NCBI RefSeq assembly: GCF_029953635.1
Contig: NZ_CP124543.1
Coordinates: 4,195,455 to 4,259,454, forward strand
Length of the DNA: 64,000 bases
Direction: 5' to 3'
From: Halotia branconii CENA392
Lineage (GTDB): Bacteria > Cyanobacteriota > Cyanobacteriia > Cyanobacteriales > Nostocaceae
In this document: piece after piece, positions 1 to 9,071 of the stretch
Numbering within the stretch: position 1 is the stretch's first letter
How the letters are laid out: every line of letters begins with the position of its first letter
The notes under the pieces: model-generated
What the model was told of the DNA's origin: nothing
The model's input: the letters and a program-made list of their open reading frames with translations, nothing else
The model's database searches: none
Made by a program: the position numbers and the translations under genes

Positions 1-717
1 GTAATTCCTACACAATCTCAAACCACCCAAAATAATTCTAAAATCAACTTACAAAAAGCTCCTACTGAAATTGTTACCGCTAATGCTACGGAAAAATTGA
101 GCCAAGGAGACTTACAACCTGGGCTGGTAGCTGTCGAAGAACTTCTCAATCGTGGCGCACTTAATGCTGCTCAAACTGCCTTGAATCTGATTCCCCAAAA
201 GCAAGCTAATGAGGCATCTGTCAACTTTTTCAAAGGGCGATTAGCGTGGCAGCTAATTCAAACTGGAGACGACAAATATAGTATTGATGATGCCCGCCGT
301 TATTGGGAAAGTGCTGTTAAGGCTGAACCAGACTCATTTTTGTATAAAAATGCTTTGGGTTTTGCTTACTACGCAGAAGGCAATGTCAATCGAGCCAATG
401 ATTCTTGGCTAACGGCGTTGGATTTAGCGCTGAGACAACAAAACGCAACTTCTAACGCAGTAGTATCCTTTAAAGGATCAGTCCCTCAAGATGCTTTAAC
501 TTCTTATGCTGGTTTAGCTATTGGGTTGTATAAATCTGCACTGAATCAACCTGCTGCCAAACAAGCACAATATATGAAAGAAGCGATCAAACTACGTCAA
601 ATGGTGCTTAAAGATGATCCAGTTAATTTTCAGGTAAATAAATTAAGTAACAATTGGTTGTGGACAGAAAAGGCAATTAGCGACTGGCGATCGCTACTTC
701 AGGAAAAATATCAATAG
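1..717 (+). CDS. TPR-like repeat protein, C-terminal part (5' end outside window)
   Basis: The reading frame is open from base 1, so the gene starts before the window; a TTG at 97 is not a convincing start. The visible 238 residues are mostly helical and built of TPR-like units. One unit, running from a tryptophan in 'YWESAVKAEPDS' into 'ALGFAYYAEGN', has the W/G/Y/A/P spacing of a tetratricopeptide repeat. Such proteins are scaffolds, so no enzyme activity can be inferred. The last residues (WRSLLQEKYQ) look like a natural C-terminus. What the missing N-terminal part carries (kinase, signal peptide or more repeats) cannot be seen. Confidence 0.6.
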   Translation, partial: VIPTQSQTTQNNSKINLQKAPTEIVTANATEKLSQGDLQPGLVAVEELLNRGALNAAQTALNLIPQKQANEASVNFFKGRLAWQLIQTGDDKYSIDDARRYWESAVKAEPDSFLYKNALGFAYYAEGNVNRANDSWLTALDLALRQQNATSNAVVSFKGSVPQDALTSYAGLAIGLYKSALNQPAAKQAQYMKEAIKLRQMVLKDDPVNFQVNKLSNNWLWTEKAISDWRSLLQEKYQ

Positions 718-862
718 TCATTCCGTCTTACGAGGTTTTTATGTCAGAAGGAGCAAAATTAGTTGCCATCAACGCATCTGATGCACCGACAAGAACTAAG
801 CCCTCAAACTATCCTAAACCGTTTGCATCGCGTATGGTGGGCAGGAAGAAACACCCACTTAG

Positions 863-2710
863 TCCCGGATTTCTCACAAGTAGTGAAAAATCAATTTACA
901 TGACCTGATGTGAGGCATTTTTTTGATACATCATCAATCAAAATTTAGGTGTAGAGATAAATTAAGTATAAAACCGCATTTATAAAGGTAAAATAATCAC
1001 TATTTTTTTATGGGGAGTAAAATTAAAATGCTCTGCTCATAAAATTAAGCATGACAAAACAAGACTTGAATCTTGAATCAACCTAAGCCCAAAGTATAAC
1101 TGATTAGAAATAAGTCAAAGGCAATTTAACTTAAAATTAAGCAGTATTAGTCAGCATTCTTAAACGTCTATGAGCAGTAGCAAAGATATTTTTGTATGGG
1201 CAAGAACTAGTAATTGCAATTAAAATACAGCGTGTATTTACAGTAATTAAAGCTCCTAACTTCAATAACTTGGTACGAATAGTTCCAACAGTAGCATTTT
1301 GTAATTCAGTTTTAGTTAAACATTTTTGGCGCAAAGCATTCATCAAAACGTAAGCTAAAGAAGAAAACCATAAACGTAATTGGTTCCCTGGAAATGTGTG
1401 GGTGCTTGTTCTATCACTAAAAAGTTCTAGTTGTTGTTCTTTAAAACGATTTTCCATCTCCCCTCGCTGACAATATTTTTGTTTATATAGTTGACTAGGT
1501 GGTACTTTATTGGTAGCAAGAGTTGTTACAACAAAACGAATATTAGTCCCCTTTGCTCCATATTCAACCTTACAAACAACACGACGACTACGACTCCAAG
1601 ATTCACGAGTTTGATAGTCTAATGACTTATACCAAATTGAGTTATCAATCAAGTCACAAGCAAGCCTTGGAAGCTGTTCATCTGGTTTAAATACTGTTTC
1701 CAAAAACGAAACTGCTGTTGATAATTTCTGCTCAAACTCAAGTGAGGCTCTACTTTGAATCGTCGTAGTCATCCCAATTAAACGACTATTTTGCGCTAAT
1801 CCAAAAACATAATCTAAACCGGGCTGTGATTCACACCACGTCATAATATCGTCCCTAGAATAGGCACTATCTCCACGTACTAGAATCTCAACATTCTTCC
1901 ATTGTTGACGTATTTGTTTAATGACTCTTTGTAATTCTGATAACGCCCCAAATGCTGGGTCTACATTAGAAGGGCGCAGTTTGGCTGCTAATAGATGTTT
2001 TCCACAAAATATATAAAGTGGAGCATAGCAGTATCCTCCATAATAAGTGTTGAAGAAAACTTGCTCCTGCGAACCGTGTACTAAATCATCGGTTACATCT
2101 AGATCCAAAATAATTTGCCTTGGTTCTTTGGCGTGAGATTCTAGAAATATTTTGACAAATAAGCTTTCAATTTCTGATGGACAATGCCCAATTTTATGGT
2201 AACGGCTGTCTGCTCCTTGTTCCACATCTTCTGGACAATGTTCCAGCCGATTTAATGTACTTTTTCCTGCCAATATTGTTGGTTCATCCTCTATTCCCAT
2301 TGTTTTTAACACTGCTAGAGCAAACATCGGGTCTTGACGTAATTCCTCGTGGTCATTTAAGTCTTCATATCCCATGACCAACCCGTATATACGTTGTTTA
2401 ATTAAACTCTCTATTGAATGGTCAACTCGATTTGGTTGACGGTAATCTTGGAAACACTGTGCAAATTTTGATGTGATTTCTAATTTTCTGTCTATTTCCG
2501 CAATTAAGCTTAATCCTGCATCCGATGTTACCGTCCCACCCTGAAAATTAACTACAATCGGGTGTGATTTTTCCCCGGAGAATTTGAATTGTTTTGGTGT
2601 ACGATCTGTGAAAGTCGGGGTCATGCTTTATAACTGCTGAAATGCTTATCCTATATACATTTTCGCAGTTTTTGACCCCCTTTTTTTATCTCTTTGTGAG
2701 AAATTCGGGT
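863..2710 (-). mobile_element. IS1380-family insertion sequence, 1,848 bp, complete
   Basis: The ends are imperfect inverted repeats of about 15 bp: CCCGGATTTCTCAC from 864 and the complement of GTGAGAAATTCGGG ending at 2709. The flanking tetranucleotide TTAG occurs at 859-862 and again at 2711-2714, a 4-bp target duplication as expected for IS1380 elements. One full-length transposase gene lies on the minus strand. About 270 bp between the transposase stop and the left end (863-1136) hold no recognisable gene. The clean ends, the intact duplication and the full-length transposase suggest a fairly recent insertion. Confidence 0.9.
1137..2624 (-). CDS. IS1380-family transposase
   Basis: The 495-residue protein has the family start pattern: GGTVTSDAGLSLIAEID, then QRIYGLVMGYEDLNDHEELR and DP. 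DDE catalytic residues can be assigned by position: D in 'LDLDVTDD' (about residue 175), D in 'VRGDSAYSRDD' (about 252) and E in 'RGEMENRFKE' (about 388). Length is normal for the family and no stops or frameshifts are seen, so it is probably functional. The start ATG at 2624 lies 86 bp inside the right end of the element, leaving room for a promoter. The protein would act on the terminal repeats at 863 and 2710. Confidence 0.9.
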   Translation of the reverse strand: MTPTFTDRTPKQFKFSGEKSHPIVVNFQGGTVTSDAGLSLIAEIDRKLEITSKFAQCFQDYRQPNRVDHSIESLIKQRIYGLVMGYEDLNDHEELRQDPMFALAVLKTMGIEDEPTILAGKSTLNRLEHCPEDVEQGADSRYHKIGHCPSEIESLFVKIFLESHAKEPRQIILDLDVTDDLVHGSQEQVFFNTYYGGYCYAPLYIFCGKHLLAAKLRPSNVDPAFGALSELQRVIKQIRQQWKNVEILVRGDSAYSRDDIMTWCESQPGLDYVFGLAQNSRLIGMTTTIQSRASLEFEQKLSTAVSFLETVFKPDEQLPRLACDLIDNSIWYKSLDYQTRESWSRSRRVVCKVEYGAKGTNIRFVVTTLATNKVPPSQLYKQKYCQRGEMENRFKEQQLELFSDRTSTHTFPGNQLRLWFSSLAYVLMNALRQKCLTKTELQNATVGTIRTKLLKLGALITVNTRCILIAITSSCPYKNIFATAHRRLRMLTNTA

Positions 2711-3180
2711 TTAGTGACCTGTTTGGGATCACGAACTTTGGTGTAAACCTAACACGCCTAGCTCCCCAGGCAATCTCAGCCCTTCGTCACGCTCACAGCA
2801 AGCAAGACGAGTTCGTGTATATTTTGGAGGGGCATCCAACGCTATGTACCGATGAAGGTTGTACACAACTCTCCCCAGGTATGTGTGCCGGCTTCAAGGC
2901 TGGCACTGGTAACGGCCACCACCTGATTAACGAAACCTCAGAAGATGTTCTTTACCTCGAAATCGGGGATAGAACACCGCAAGACGAAGGCAGCTATCCC
3001 GATGACGACCTTATGGCCAATTTAGAGAATGGCTTGTGGAAATTTGTTCACAAAGACGGTACACCGTACTAATTATGACCAAGAGTTAAACTGCGGTGAC
3101 TAATGCTGCTAATGCACGCATTCTTTTATAGAAATTATACAGAAAAATATCGTGTAGTTTGAAGTGCGATCGCCTCAATA

Positions 3181-3213
3181 AAAAACGCCTTCCAGAAATG
3201 GAAGGCGTTTTTT
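3181..3213. terminator. bidirectional intrinsic terminator between the cupin gene and psbA
   Basis: A perfect hairpin AAAAACGCCTTCCA / TGGAAGGCGTTTTT with a 4-nt loop (GAAA) is bounded by A-runs on the left and T-runs on the right. It can therefore terminate transcription from either strand. It lies just after psbA (minus strand, stop at 3236) and also downstream of the cupin gene on the plus strand. Confidence 0.85.
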
Positions 3214-3235
3214 ATTTAGATTTAAAACTTGAGAA

Positions 3236-4318
3236 TTAACCGTTAATAGCAGGTGCAGTTAAAGCAACAGGAGCAACATCACCAGCAGCCAAGTCTAAGG
3301 GGAAGTTGTGAGCGTTACGCTCGTGCATTACTTCCATACCCAAGTTAGCGCGGTTGATTACATCAGCCCAGGTAGCGATAACGCGACCTTGAGAGTCAAT
3401 CACAGACTGGTTGAAATTGAAACCGTTGAGGTTGAAAGCCATTGTGCTTACACCCAACGCTGTGAACCAGATACCAATCACAGGCCAAGCAGCTAGGAAG
3501 AAGTGCAGTGAACGGCTGTTGTTGAAAGATGCGTATTGGAAGATGAGACGACCGAAGTAACCGTGAGCAGCGACGATGTTGTAGGTTTCTTCTTCTTGAC
3601 CGAACTTGTAACCGTAGTTTTGTGACTCGGTTTCGGTTGTTTCACGAACCAAGGAAGATGTTACTAGTGAACCGTGCATTGCAGAGAACAAGGAACCACC
3701 GAATACACCAGCTACACCTAGCATGTGGAAGGGGTGCATTAAGATGTTGTGTTCTGCTTGGAAGACAATCATGAAGTTGAAGGTTCCGGAGATACCCAAG
3801 GGCATACCGTCAGAGAATGAACCTTGTCCGATGGGATATACCAAGAAGACTGCGGTTGCTGCTGCTACTGGGGCAGAGAAGGCTAGGCAAATCCAAGGAC
3901 GCATTCCTAAGCGGTAGGATAGTTCCCATTCACGACCTAAGTAGCAGAATACGCCGATTAGGAAGTGGAAGACTATCAATTGGTAAGGGCCACCGTTGTA
4001 AAGCCATTCGTCTAAGGATGCTGCTTCCCAAATGGGGTAGAAGTGTAAGCCGATAGCGTTAGAGGAAGGCACAACTGCACCGGAGATGATGTTGTTGCCG
4101 TAAATCAAGGAACCTGCTACTGGTTCGCGGATGCCATCGATGTCTACTGGAGGTGCGGCGATGAAGGCGATGATGAAGCAGGTGGTGGCAGCTAGCAAGG
4201 CGGGAATCATTAGTACGCCGAACCAACCAATATATATACGGTTGTTGGTGTTGGTGATCCAATTACAGAATTGCTCCCATACGTTGGCGCTGGAGCGCTG
4301 TTGTAAGGTTGTAGTCAT
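3236..4318 (-). CDS. psbA: photosystem II D1 protein
   Basis: This 360-residue protein is the D1 core subunit of photosystem II in the thylakoid membrane, which with D2 binds P680, pheophytin, QB and the Mn4CaO5 cluster. The key residues are all present by direct count: Y161 (TyrZ), D170, E189, H190, H198 (P680), H215, S264, H272, H332, E333, H337, D342 and A344. A344 is followed by the 16-residue C-terminal extension removed by CtpA. Residue 130 is Glu, the form found in the high-light D1:2 type, rather than the Gln of the low-light D1:1 type. Start and length match the family. It stands alone with its own terminator, as is usual for cyanobacterial psbA copies. Confidence 0.98.
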   Translation of the reverse strand: MTTTLQQRSSANVWEQFCNWITNTNNRIYIGWFGVLMIPALLAATTCFIIAFIAAPPVDIDGIREPVAGSLIYGNNIISGAVVPSSNAIGLHFYPIWEAASLDEWLYNGGPYQLIVFHFLIGVFCYLGREWELSYRLGMRPWICLAFSAPVAAATAVFLVYPIGQGSFSDGMPLGISGTFNFMIVFQAEHNILMHPFHMLGVAGVFGGSLFSAMHGSLVTSSLVRETTETESQNYGYKFGQEEETYNIVAAHGYFGRLIFQYASFNNSRSLHFFLAAWPVIGIWFTALGVSTMAFNLNGFNFNQSVIDSQGRVIATWADVINRANLGMEVMHERNAHNFPLDLAAGDVAPVALTAPAING

Positions 4319-4450
4319 GTTTTTATGATTGCGATTGTTTTATGTATGTATCAGGCTCTTTGTTTGTGCCTGTTAAAAATACTTTACAATGCTTTACAAA
4401 ACTTAAGCAAGTAGTTAATGCTTTGTAAAAGTGATAATAAACATTAGTTT
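4319..4450 (-). promoter_or_regulatory. probable psbA promoter/leader region
   Basis: The 300 bp between psbA and the divergent IMPase-like gene contain no gene. On the psbA strand, an imperfect direct repeat (TTTACAAAGCATTAAC, then TTTGTAAAGCATTGTA) lies about 65-110 nt before the ATG. A possible promoter within it is TTGCTT, 18 nt, TAAAGT. The assignment rests on position and sequence resemblance only; no start site can be proven. At 4500-4530 on the other strand there is a short imperfect GATCC/GGATC hairpin. Confidence 0.35.
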
Positions 4451-4618
4451 TAGTTATGCAAGCTACTTACATCTACTGGTCTATCACTCCGTCACTAAGA
4501 GGCTGCGAGATCCTTCAAGAAGTCGGGGATCTTACCAGATGGTGGCATTACGGTATTATTCTTGTGCAGTGATTTTGTCTGGAAAAAAATTCCATCATCT
4601 TAAAAGGAGCTTGTCAGA

Positions 4619-5488
4619 ATGTCTACAAAACCTACTCCACGCCTGATTTTGGAGACTTTACTGCCTCATCTCAAAGTAGCAGCAGCTTATGCCCGCTTTC
4701 TACAACCAAAGATTGCTGCTTTACCTGCGAAAGAATCAGGAGACAACTTTTTTGCGGCTGCACTAACTGATGCAGATTTAGCAATTCAAAATTTGGTCGA
4801 AGTTGTACTACTGGGTACTTTCCCGGAAATTCGCTTTTATGGTGAAGAGTATGAAAGTTCTGGTAATACTAAATATTTTCGTGCTGTCGAACTCGGTTCA
4901 ACTGATGATTACTTAGTCACTCTTGACCCGATTGATGGCACAAAGTTTTACATGGATGGACATTCTAACTATCAGATTATTCTTAGTATTCTTAATACAG
5001 ATGACTTTGAAGCAGTACTCGCCATTTCCCCTGCCCAAAACATTTATGATTACGCTTTGCGAGATCAAGGTGCTTTTCAAGGAACGCTGGAGATGGACTT
5101 AGATAACTGCAAACCGCTACGGGTAACATCCTCCAAACCTCATGTATTGTTAGGGTGGGGAATGAGTTCAATCGCACCTGCACTAGAAGGACAATATCAA
5201 GTAATTGATGTAGTAACAGACTACTCTAGTGATAGACAAATTCCTAACCTCAATGGTATTCTCAGTGGCGACTTGAGTGGAGCAGTTATCAAGTCGGGTA
5301 AATTTATTGATGGTGCTGCACTTGCTTTTTTGGCGAGAGAGGCTGGTTGTATTGTTACCACTTTAGACGGCTCAACTCTACCACCACTACATACTTGTAA
5401 AGAATACAGTCGGTCTGGGCTGATAGTCGCTACCTCTAAAGAAATTCACCAACATTTGCTGCAAGCGACGCAAAACTCATTTGTTTGA
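4619..5488 (+). CDS. inositol monophosphatase (FIG) family phosphatase
   Basis: The 289-residue protein has the two metal-binding signatures of the Li+-sensitive phosphomonoesterase fold. These are GEEYE at about residue 75 (first carboxylate pair) and DPIDGTKFY at about residue 102 (D-P-I-D-G-T core). A third metal ligand is expected in 'FIDGAALAFLAREAG' near residue 230. Members hydrolyse inositol phosphates, fructose-1,6-bisphosphate, histidinol phosphate or 3'-phosphoadenylates; the substrate cannot be told from sequence. The ATG at 4619 follows an AAAGGAG ribosome-binding site by about 10 nt, which supports this start over the longer overlapping frame upstream. It is transcribed away from psbA. 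Confidence 0.8.
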   Translation: MSTKPTPRLILETLLPHLKVAAAYARFLQPKIAALPAKESGDNFFAAALTDADLAIQNLVEVVLLGTFPEIRFYGEEYESSGNTKYFRAVELGSTDDYLVTLDPIDGTKFYMDGHSNYQIILSILNTDDFEAVLAISPAQNIYDYALRDQGAFQGTLEMDLDNCKPLRVTSSKPHVLLGWGMSSIAPALEGQYQVIDVVTDYSSDRQIPNLNGILSGDLSGAVIKSGKFIDGAALAFLAREAGCIVTTLDGSTLPPLHTCKEYSRSGLIVATSKEIHQHLLQATQNSFV

Positions 5489-5503
5489 CAGCAATAATTT
5501 TTT

Positions 5504-6397
5504 CTACTTTTCCTGAACAAGTAAAACCGATTTTACAGGTCGTTTGACAACATTACCCTGTGAATTAATCTTGCCGTAGAAGGTTTTGCCTTTGTAATAT
5601 AGGGAGGACGAACTTCCTCCGTCTAAGTTCATTGCTTTTTGGACACCAAGGGTTTTCATGAAATCTGCCAAGGCTGGTAAAGATATCCCAGAATCAGCAG
5701 GAGCCGAAGGTTTTTGAGCTACCATTACTAAAACAATCGTTCCGTCATGGGTAATACCTACAGCAGTTCTGGCGTTGAGTTGGTTACTGCCAAGGGCATC
5801 TCGTCTATTGTTATGATCTACAAAGCCTTCTTGTACTGATGTCAGTTTTGGTAACAGACTCGGCCCAGCACCGATAGCATCGATTAATTGACAACCTGCG
5901 GGTGCTGACTGATTATGTAAAGCAATATCGTAACGGCTAGTTTGCCCACATAAGTAACGGCGGAACTCCGCACGATTGAAAATTTGATTTAGGTAAGGTT
6001 TTAATTTGGGATTGTTTACCAACCGTTCGTTTTGCTTGGGGTCAGCCACTATTTGACCGGAGAGGATAATATATGATGTAGATTTTTGGTTGACTGGATC
6101 AAAAAAGCCTGCATTTAAGATGGCGATCGCTCGATATTTCTGAGAAAATTCTTCTACAGTAGCTACTTTTTCTGATATTGCCGGAGTCACTAAAAATCGG
6201 CGATCGCTAGGAATAAACAGTATATGAGCTATACTCTGGGCTAAAGTGCGCTGCTCGTAGCGAATTTTTTTTGGTAGTGGGGGCTTCTGTGAAGGTACAA
6301 CAGCATTCATTAATAAAGAACTTTGTCCGTAACCTCCCACAAATAACAGCATCCCCAAACTAATTAACACTCCCCCTAATAGCCAAATTTTTCTCAC
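5504..6397 (-). CDS. phosphodiester glycosidase (NAGPA-like) family exported protein
   Basis: The 297-residue protein begins with a short basic stretch (MRKIW) and a hydrophobic helix to about residue 22, a signal peptide or anchor, so it probably acts in the periplasm. The rest matches the NAGPA/phosphodiester glycosidase fold. AILNAGFFDP (about residue 92) is the usual N-terminal hallmark; NARTAVGIT (about 208) and MNLDGGSSSSLYY (about 258) are the C-terminal hallmarks. Family members cleave sugar-phosphodiester bonds; in cyanobacteria the substrate is unknown. It converges on the IMPase-like gene with only a 15-bp gap. Confidence 0.75.
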   Translation of the reverse strand: MRKIWLLGGVLISLGMLLFVGGYGQSSLLMNAVVPSQKPPLPKKIRYEQRTLAQSIAHILFIPSDRRFLVTPAISEKVATVEEFSQKYRAIAILNAGFFDPVNQKSTSYIILSGQIVADPKQNERLVNNPKLKPYLNQIFNRAEFRRYLCGQTSRYDIALHNQSAPAGCQLIDAIGAGPSLLPKLTSVQEGFVDHNNRRDALGSNQLNARTAVGITHDGTIVLVMVAQKPSAPADSGISLPALADFMKTLGVQKAMNLDGGSSSSLYYKGKTFYGKINSQGNVVKRPVKSVLLVQEK

Positions 6398-6439
6398 TTA
6401 TTTCCTACTCAAATTTGTTTGCAACTTTGATTATATAAA

Positions 6440-6545
6440 AATGGGGTATTGGGCATGGGGAAGAAGAGGAATTGGGGACAAGGAGAATTGGAGAATTGGG
6501 GAAAGAACTGTCCCCTTGTCTCCTTGTCTCCCCTGCTCCCTGCCC
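6440..6545. repeat. dispersed intergenic repeat, copy A
   Basis: A G-rich then C/T-rich element: GGGCATGGGGAAGAAGAGG, then GACAAGGAGAATTGGAG and GGGGAAAGAACTGTCCCC, then CTTGTCTCCTTGTC. The two halves can pair (GACAAGGAG with CTCCTTGTC) into a long hairpin. Nearly the same sequence occurs at 46081-46190 and 53067-53210 in this window. Confidence 0.8.
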
Positions 6546-6624
6546 CCTTGCTTCTTCTGCCTCTGCCTCTCGTCGCTTAAACTGAAGAAGTCCGGATTTA
6601 GATAATCTTTCGTACAGGCAATCT

Positions 6625-7983
6625 ATGACATTGGTGGCTCCCAAGCAGTATAACTTTTTGCCTCGATTTTACCGACTAGCAAGTATTAGTGTGCTTTCTA
6701 ACATGATGGTTCCTCTAGCAGGTTTGGTTGATATTGCCTTCCTCGGACATTTGGCAGATATCCGTCACCTAGCTGGAGTCATTTTGGCAACCATCCTTTT
6801 TGACTACCTTTATCGTGTATTAAAATTTCTGCGTTCAAGTACTAATGCAATTACCGCACAAGCTGTTGGACTTGATGACCCCAAAGCCGTTTTATTGTCA
6901 GGATTACGAAGTGGTTTAATTGCCTTGGGAATTGGATTACTTATCTTACTGCTTCAGTATCCACTGCAACAAATTGGATTTACCATCCTCAGTGGTTCTC
7001 CAGCGATTGAAAGCTCTGGAGTAGATTACTATTGCGCCCGGATTTGGGGAGCTCCTGCTGTCTTGCTCAACTTTGTGTTGATTGGTTGGTTTCTGGGACG
7101 AGAAATGAATAGCGTAGTACTGCTCATCTCGATTATTGGCAACGGTTCTAATGTATTGCTGGACTATTTGATGATTGTCAAATGGGGTTGGGCAAGTATG
7201 GGAGCCGGACTGGCAACAGCTCTTAGTCAATATTTAGCACTGGTTACTGGTTTGGTTTGTGTCTGCTTTAGTATCAAATGGCAAACTTTACCAGCTGCTT
7301 TGCAAGAGGTTTTTGATTGGGTAGCTCTTAAAGAAGCTGTTGTACTCAAAAGTAATATTTTAATCCGATTTTTGGCTTTGATTTCCACTTATGCCATTTT
7401 CACTAATCTCAGTGCGGTAATGGGAACAACTTTCTTAGCAGAAAACGGTTTGCTGCTCCAGATTGCTTTATTGAGTCAGTTCACAGTGCAAGGGGTAGGA
7501 ATGACAACCCAAACCCTGACCGGAAATTTTCAGGGTAAAGGAACCAGAGAACAGATGTTTCCATTACTTCTTGTTTCGGTACTCACTAGTTTGGTAATTG
7601 CTTTGGCTTTCGCCGCCGTGTCTGTTTTATTCCCAGATGTAGTATTCGGATTGTTGACTAATCATACAGAGATTAATCAACATATTAGTGGCTATGTGGT
7701 TTGGTTATTGCCTTTGTTAGGGTTTACTGCTATCGCTTTCATGCTGGAAGGATACTTCATTGGCTTAAAAGAGGGTAAAACTTTACGTAACGCCGTTTTA
7801 ATTGCCTTTGGATTGGGTTTTAGTCCTCTGGCGATCGCCGCATGGTATTTTCACAATAACCACCTTTTGTGGATGTCTCTTGTAATGTACATGGCAATTA
7901 TTATGGTAGTACTGGGTGTACAACTACCTCGGACGTTGGATAACCAAAACCTGCAAAATCAGGAACTACTTCCAAATCCTTAA
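6625..7983 (+). CDS. MATE-family efflux transporter (DinF-like branch)
   Basis: The 452-residue protein is hydrophobic throughout, with about twelve predicted membrane helices in two similar halves, the MATE arrangement. The N-terminal VPLAGLVDIAFLGHL and the following ITAQAVG region are characteristic of the DinF/NorM superfamily. Such proteins export cationic compounds, drugs or metabolites using an H+ or Na+ gradient across the plasma membrane; the substrate is not deducible. The next gene (GST-like) starts 18 nt after the stop, so the two may be co-transcribed and could form a detoxification pair. That link is inferred from spacing only. Confidence 0.85.
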   Translation: MTLVAPKQYNFLPRFYRLASISVLSNMMVPLAGLVDIAFLGHLADIRHLAGVILATILFDYLYRVLKFLRSSTNAITAQAVGLDDPKAVLLSGLRSGLIALGIGLLILLLQYPLQQIGFTILSGSPAIESSGVDYYCARIWGAPAVLLNFVLIGWFLGREMNSVVLLISIIGNGSNVLLDYLMIVKWGWASMGAGLATALSQYLALVTGLVCVCFSIKWQTLPAALQEVFDWVALKEAVVLKSNILIRFLALISTYAIFTNLSAVMGTTFLAENGLLLQIALLSQFTVQGVGMTTQTLTGNFQGKGTREQMFPLLLVSVLTSLVIALAFAAVSVLFPDVVFGLLTNHTEINQHISGYVVWLLPLLGFTAIAFMLEGYFIGLKEGKTLRNAVLIAFGLGFSPLAIAAWYFHNNHLLWMSLVMYMAIIMVVLGVQLPRTLDNQNLQNQELLPNP

Positions 7984-8001
7984 TTTTTCTTACTTCCAGC
8001 T

Positions 8002-9015
8002 ATGACTGAGAACAAAAACTTACAGCCAGGGATGCCTAAGACAAAAAAAAAGGGCAAGTCTCTCCCGCCAAAGCTAATTATCAAGCTGGGTAAGTTTGTT
8101 TGGACGACACTTTGGCACACAATGATGTCAAAAATTGCTCCCCGTAATCAATCTGGAGAATACATTCGTCCTAGCAGCCAGTTTAGAAGCTTTATTACAA
8201 CGCAAGCAGTGGCGGGACGCTATCACCTTTATGTCGGTATGAGTTGTCCTTGGGCGCATCGAACTTTGGTTGTACGCGCACTCAAAGGACTAGAACAAGC
8301 AATATCAGTGTCTATTGTCTCTCCTGATGCGACTTCTGGAGGCTGGGTATTTAATGAACCAGAACAAGGTTGCAATACCCTGGCTGAGTTATATGAGCTG
8401 GCTAACCCTGGTTATAGCGGGCGTTCTACAGTTCCAGTGTTATGGGACAAACAAACAAACACCATTGTTAATAATGAAAGTGCAGAAATTATTGTGATGT
8501 TGAACTCACAATTTAATGAGTTCGCACTCAATCCTACACTGAATCTTTATCCAGAAGAGTTAAAAGAAAAGATTGACTCGTGGAACGATCGCATTTATAA
8601 AAATGTCAACAATGGTGTATATCGCTGCGGATTTGCCCAAAGTCAAGCAGCCTACAATCAGGCGTGTGAGGAACTATTCACTACTTTAGATGAGATTGAT
8701 ACCGTACTAGAAACCAATCGCTACTTATGTGGGAACAATGTCACCCTTGCAGATGTGCGTTTGTTCACCACATTGTTTCGATTTGATATTGCATATTATG
8801 GTTTGTTTAAATGCAACCGCCGCAGAATCAAAGATTATCAGAATTTGGGAGCTTATCTGCGTGATATGTATCAGTTAAAAGGCGTTGCAGATACTTGTGA
8901 CTTAGAAAGCGTCAAGTACGATTACTATGGCAGTCTTTTTCCATTAAATCCAGGTGGTATTATTCCTGCCGGGCCTGACATCACATATCTATTAGAGCCA
9001 CATGGTCGTGCTTAA
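8002..9015 (+). CDS. glutathionyl-hydroquinone reductase-type glutathione S-transferase (Xi class)
   Basis: The 337-residue protein carries the Xi-class active site CPWAH at about residue 76, after 'YHLYVGMS'. The catalytic Cys reduces glutathionylated hydroquinones in this family (ECM4/YqjG-type). The thioredoxin-fold half contains 'STVPVLWD' and 'NNESAEIIVMLN', typical glutathione-binding elements. The all-helical C-terminal half contains 'NRYLCGNNVTLADVRLFTTLFRFD'. Length is that of the family. The N-terminal 30 residues are rich in lysine (TKKKGKSLPPK) and may be an extension. It directly follows the MATE pump gene. Confidence 0.85.
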   Translation: MTENKNLQPGMPKTKKKGKSLPPKLIIKLGKFVWTTLWHTMMSKIAPRNQSGEYIRPSSQFRSFITTQAVAGRYHLYVGMSCPWAHRTLVVRALKGLEQAISVSIVSPDATSGGWVFNEPEQGCNTLAELYELANPGYSGRSTVPVLWDKQTNTIVNNESAEIIVMLNSQFNEFALNPTLNLYPEELKEKIDSWNDRIYKNVNNGVYRCGFAQSQAAYNQACEELFTTLDEIDTVLETNRYLCGNNVTLADVRLFTTLFRFDIAYYGLFKCNRRRIKDYQNLGAYLRDMYQLKGVADTCDLESVKYDYYGSLFPLNPGGIIPAGPDITYLLEPHGRA

Positions 9016-9071
9016 ATAGCTGATAGGGCTTTTAAGAAGGCATTATTAGCATTCCCTGGGCATAAATATCA

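Larger units (their letters stand above)
741..3072 (+). pseudogene. cupin-domain protein gene interrupted by an IS1380-family element
   Basis: The first 40 codons lie at 741-862 and the remainder at 2715-3072. Removing 863-2714 (the element plus one copy of a 4-bp repeat) restores an uninterrupted 159-residue frame, with the junction reading H-P-L-S-D-L-F-G. The 3' part has a classic small cupin: R-H-A-H followed by QDEFVYILEG, then SPGMCAGFKAG and GNGHHLINE, which supply the metal-binding histidines and the barrel glycines. Small cupins of this type are usually sugar- or auxin-binding-like proteins of unknown substrate. As it stands only a short N-terminal peptide or an unstarted C-terminal part could be made, so the gene is probably inactive. 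Frame restoration is direct sequence evidence; loss of function is inferred. Confidence 0.85.

Noticed and set aside
2177..2377. Plus-strand frame inside the IS1380 transposase
   Set aside because: It is embedded in the transposase gene and has no independent support.
3308..4328. Several open frames on the plus strand and in other frames opposite psbA
   Set aside because: They are shadows of a highly conserved, codon-biased gene and have no ribosome-binding sites or family features.
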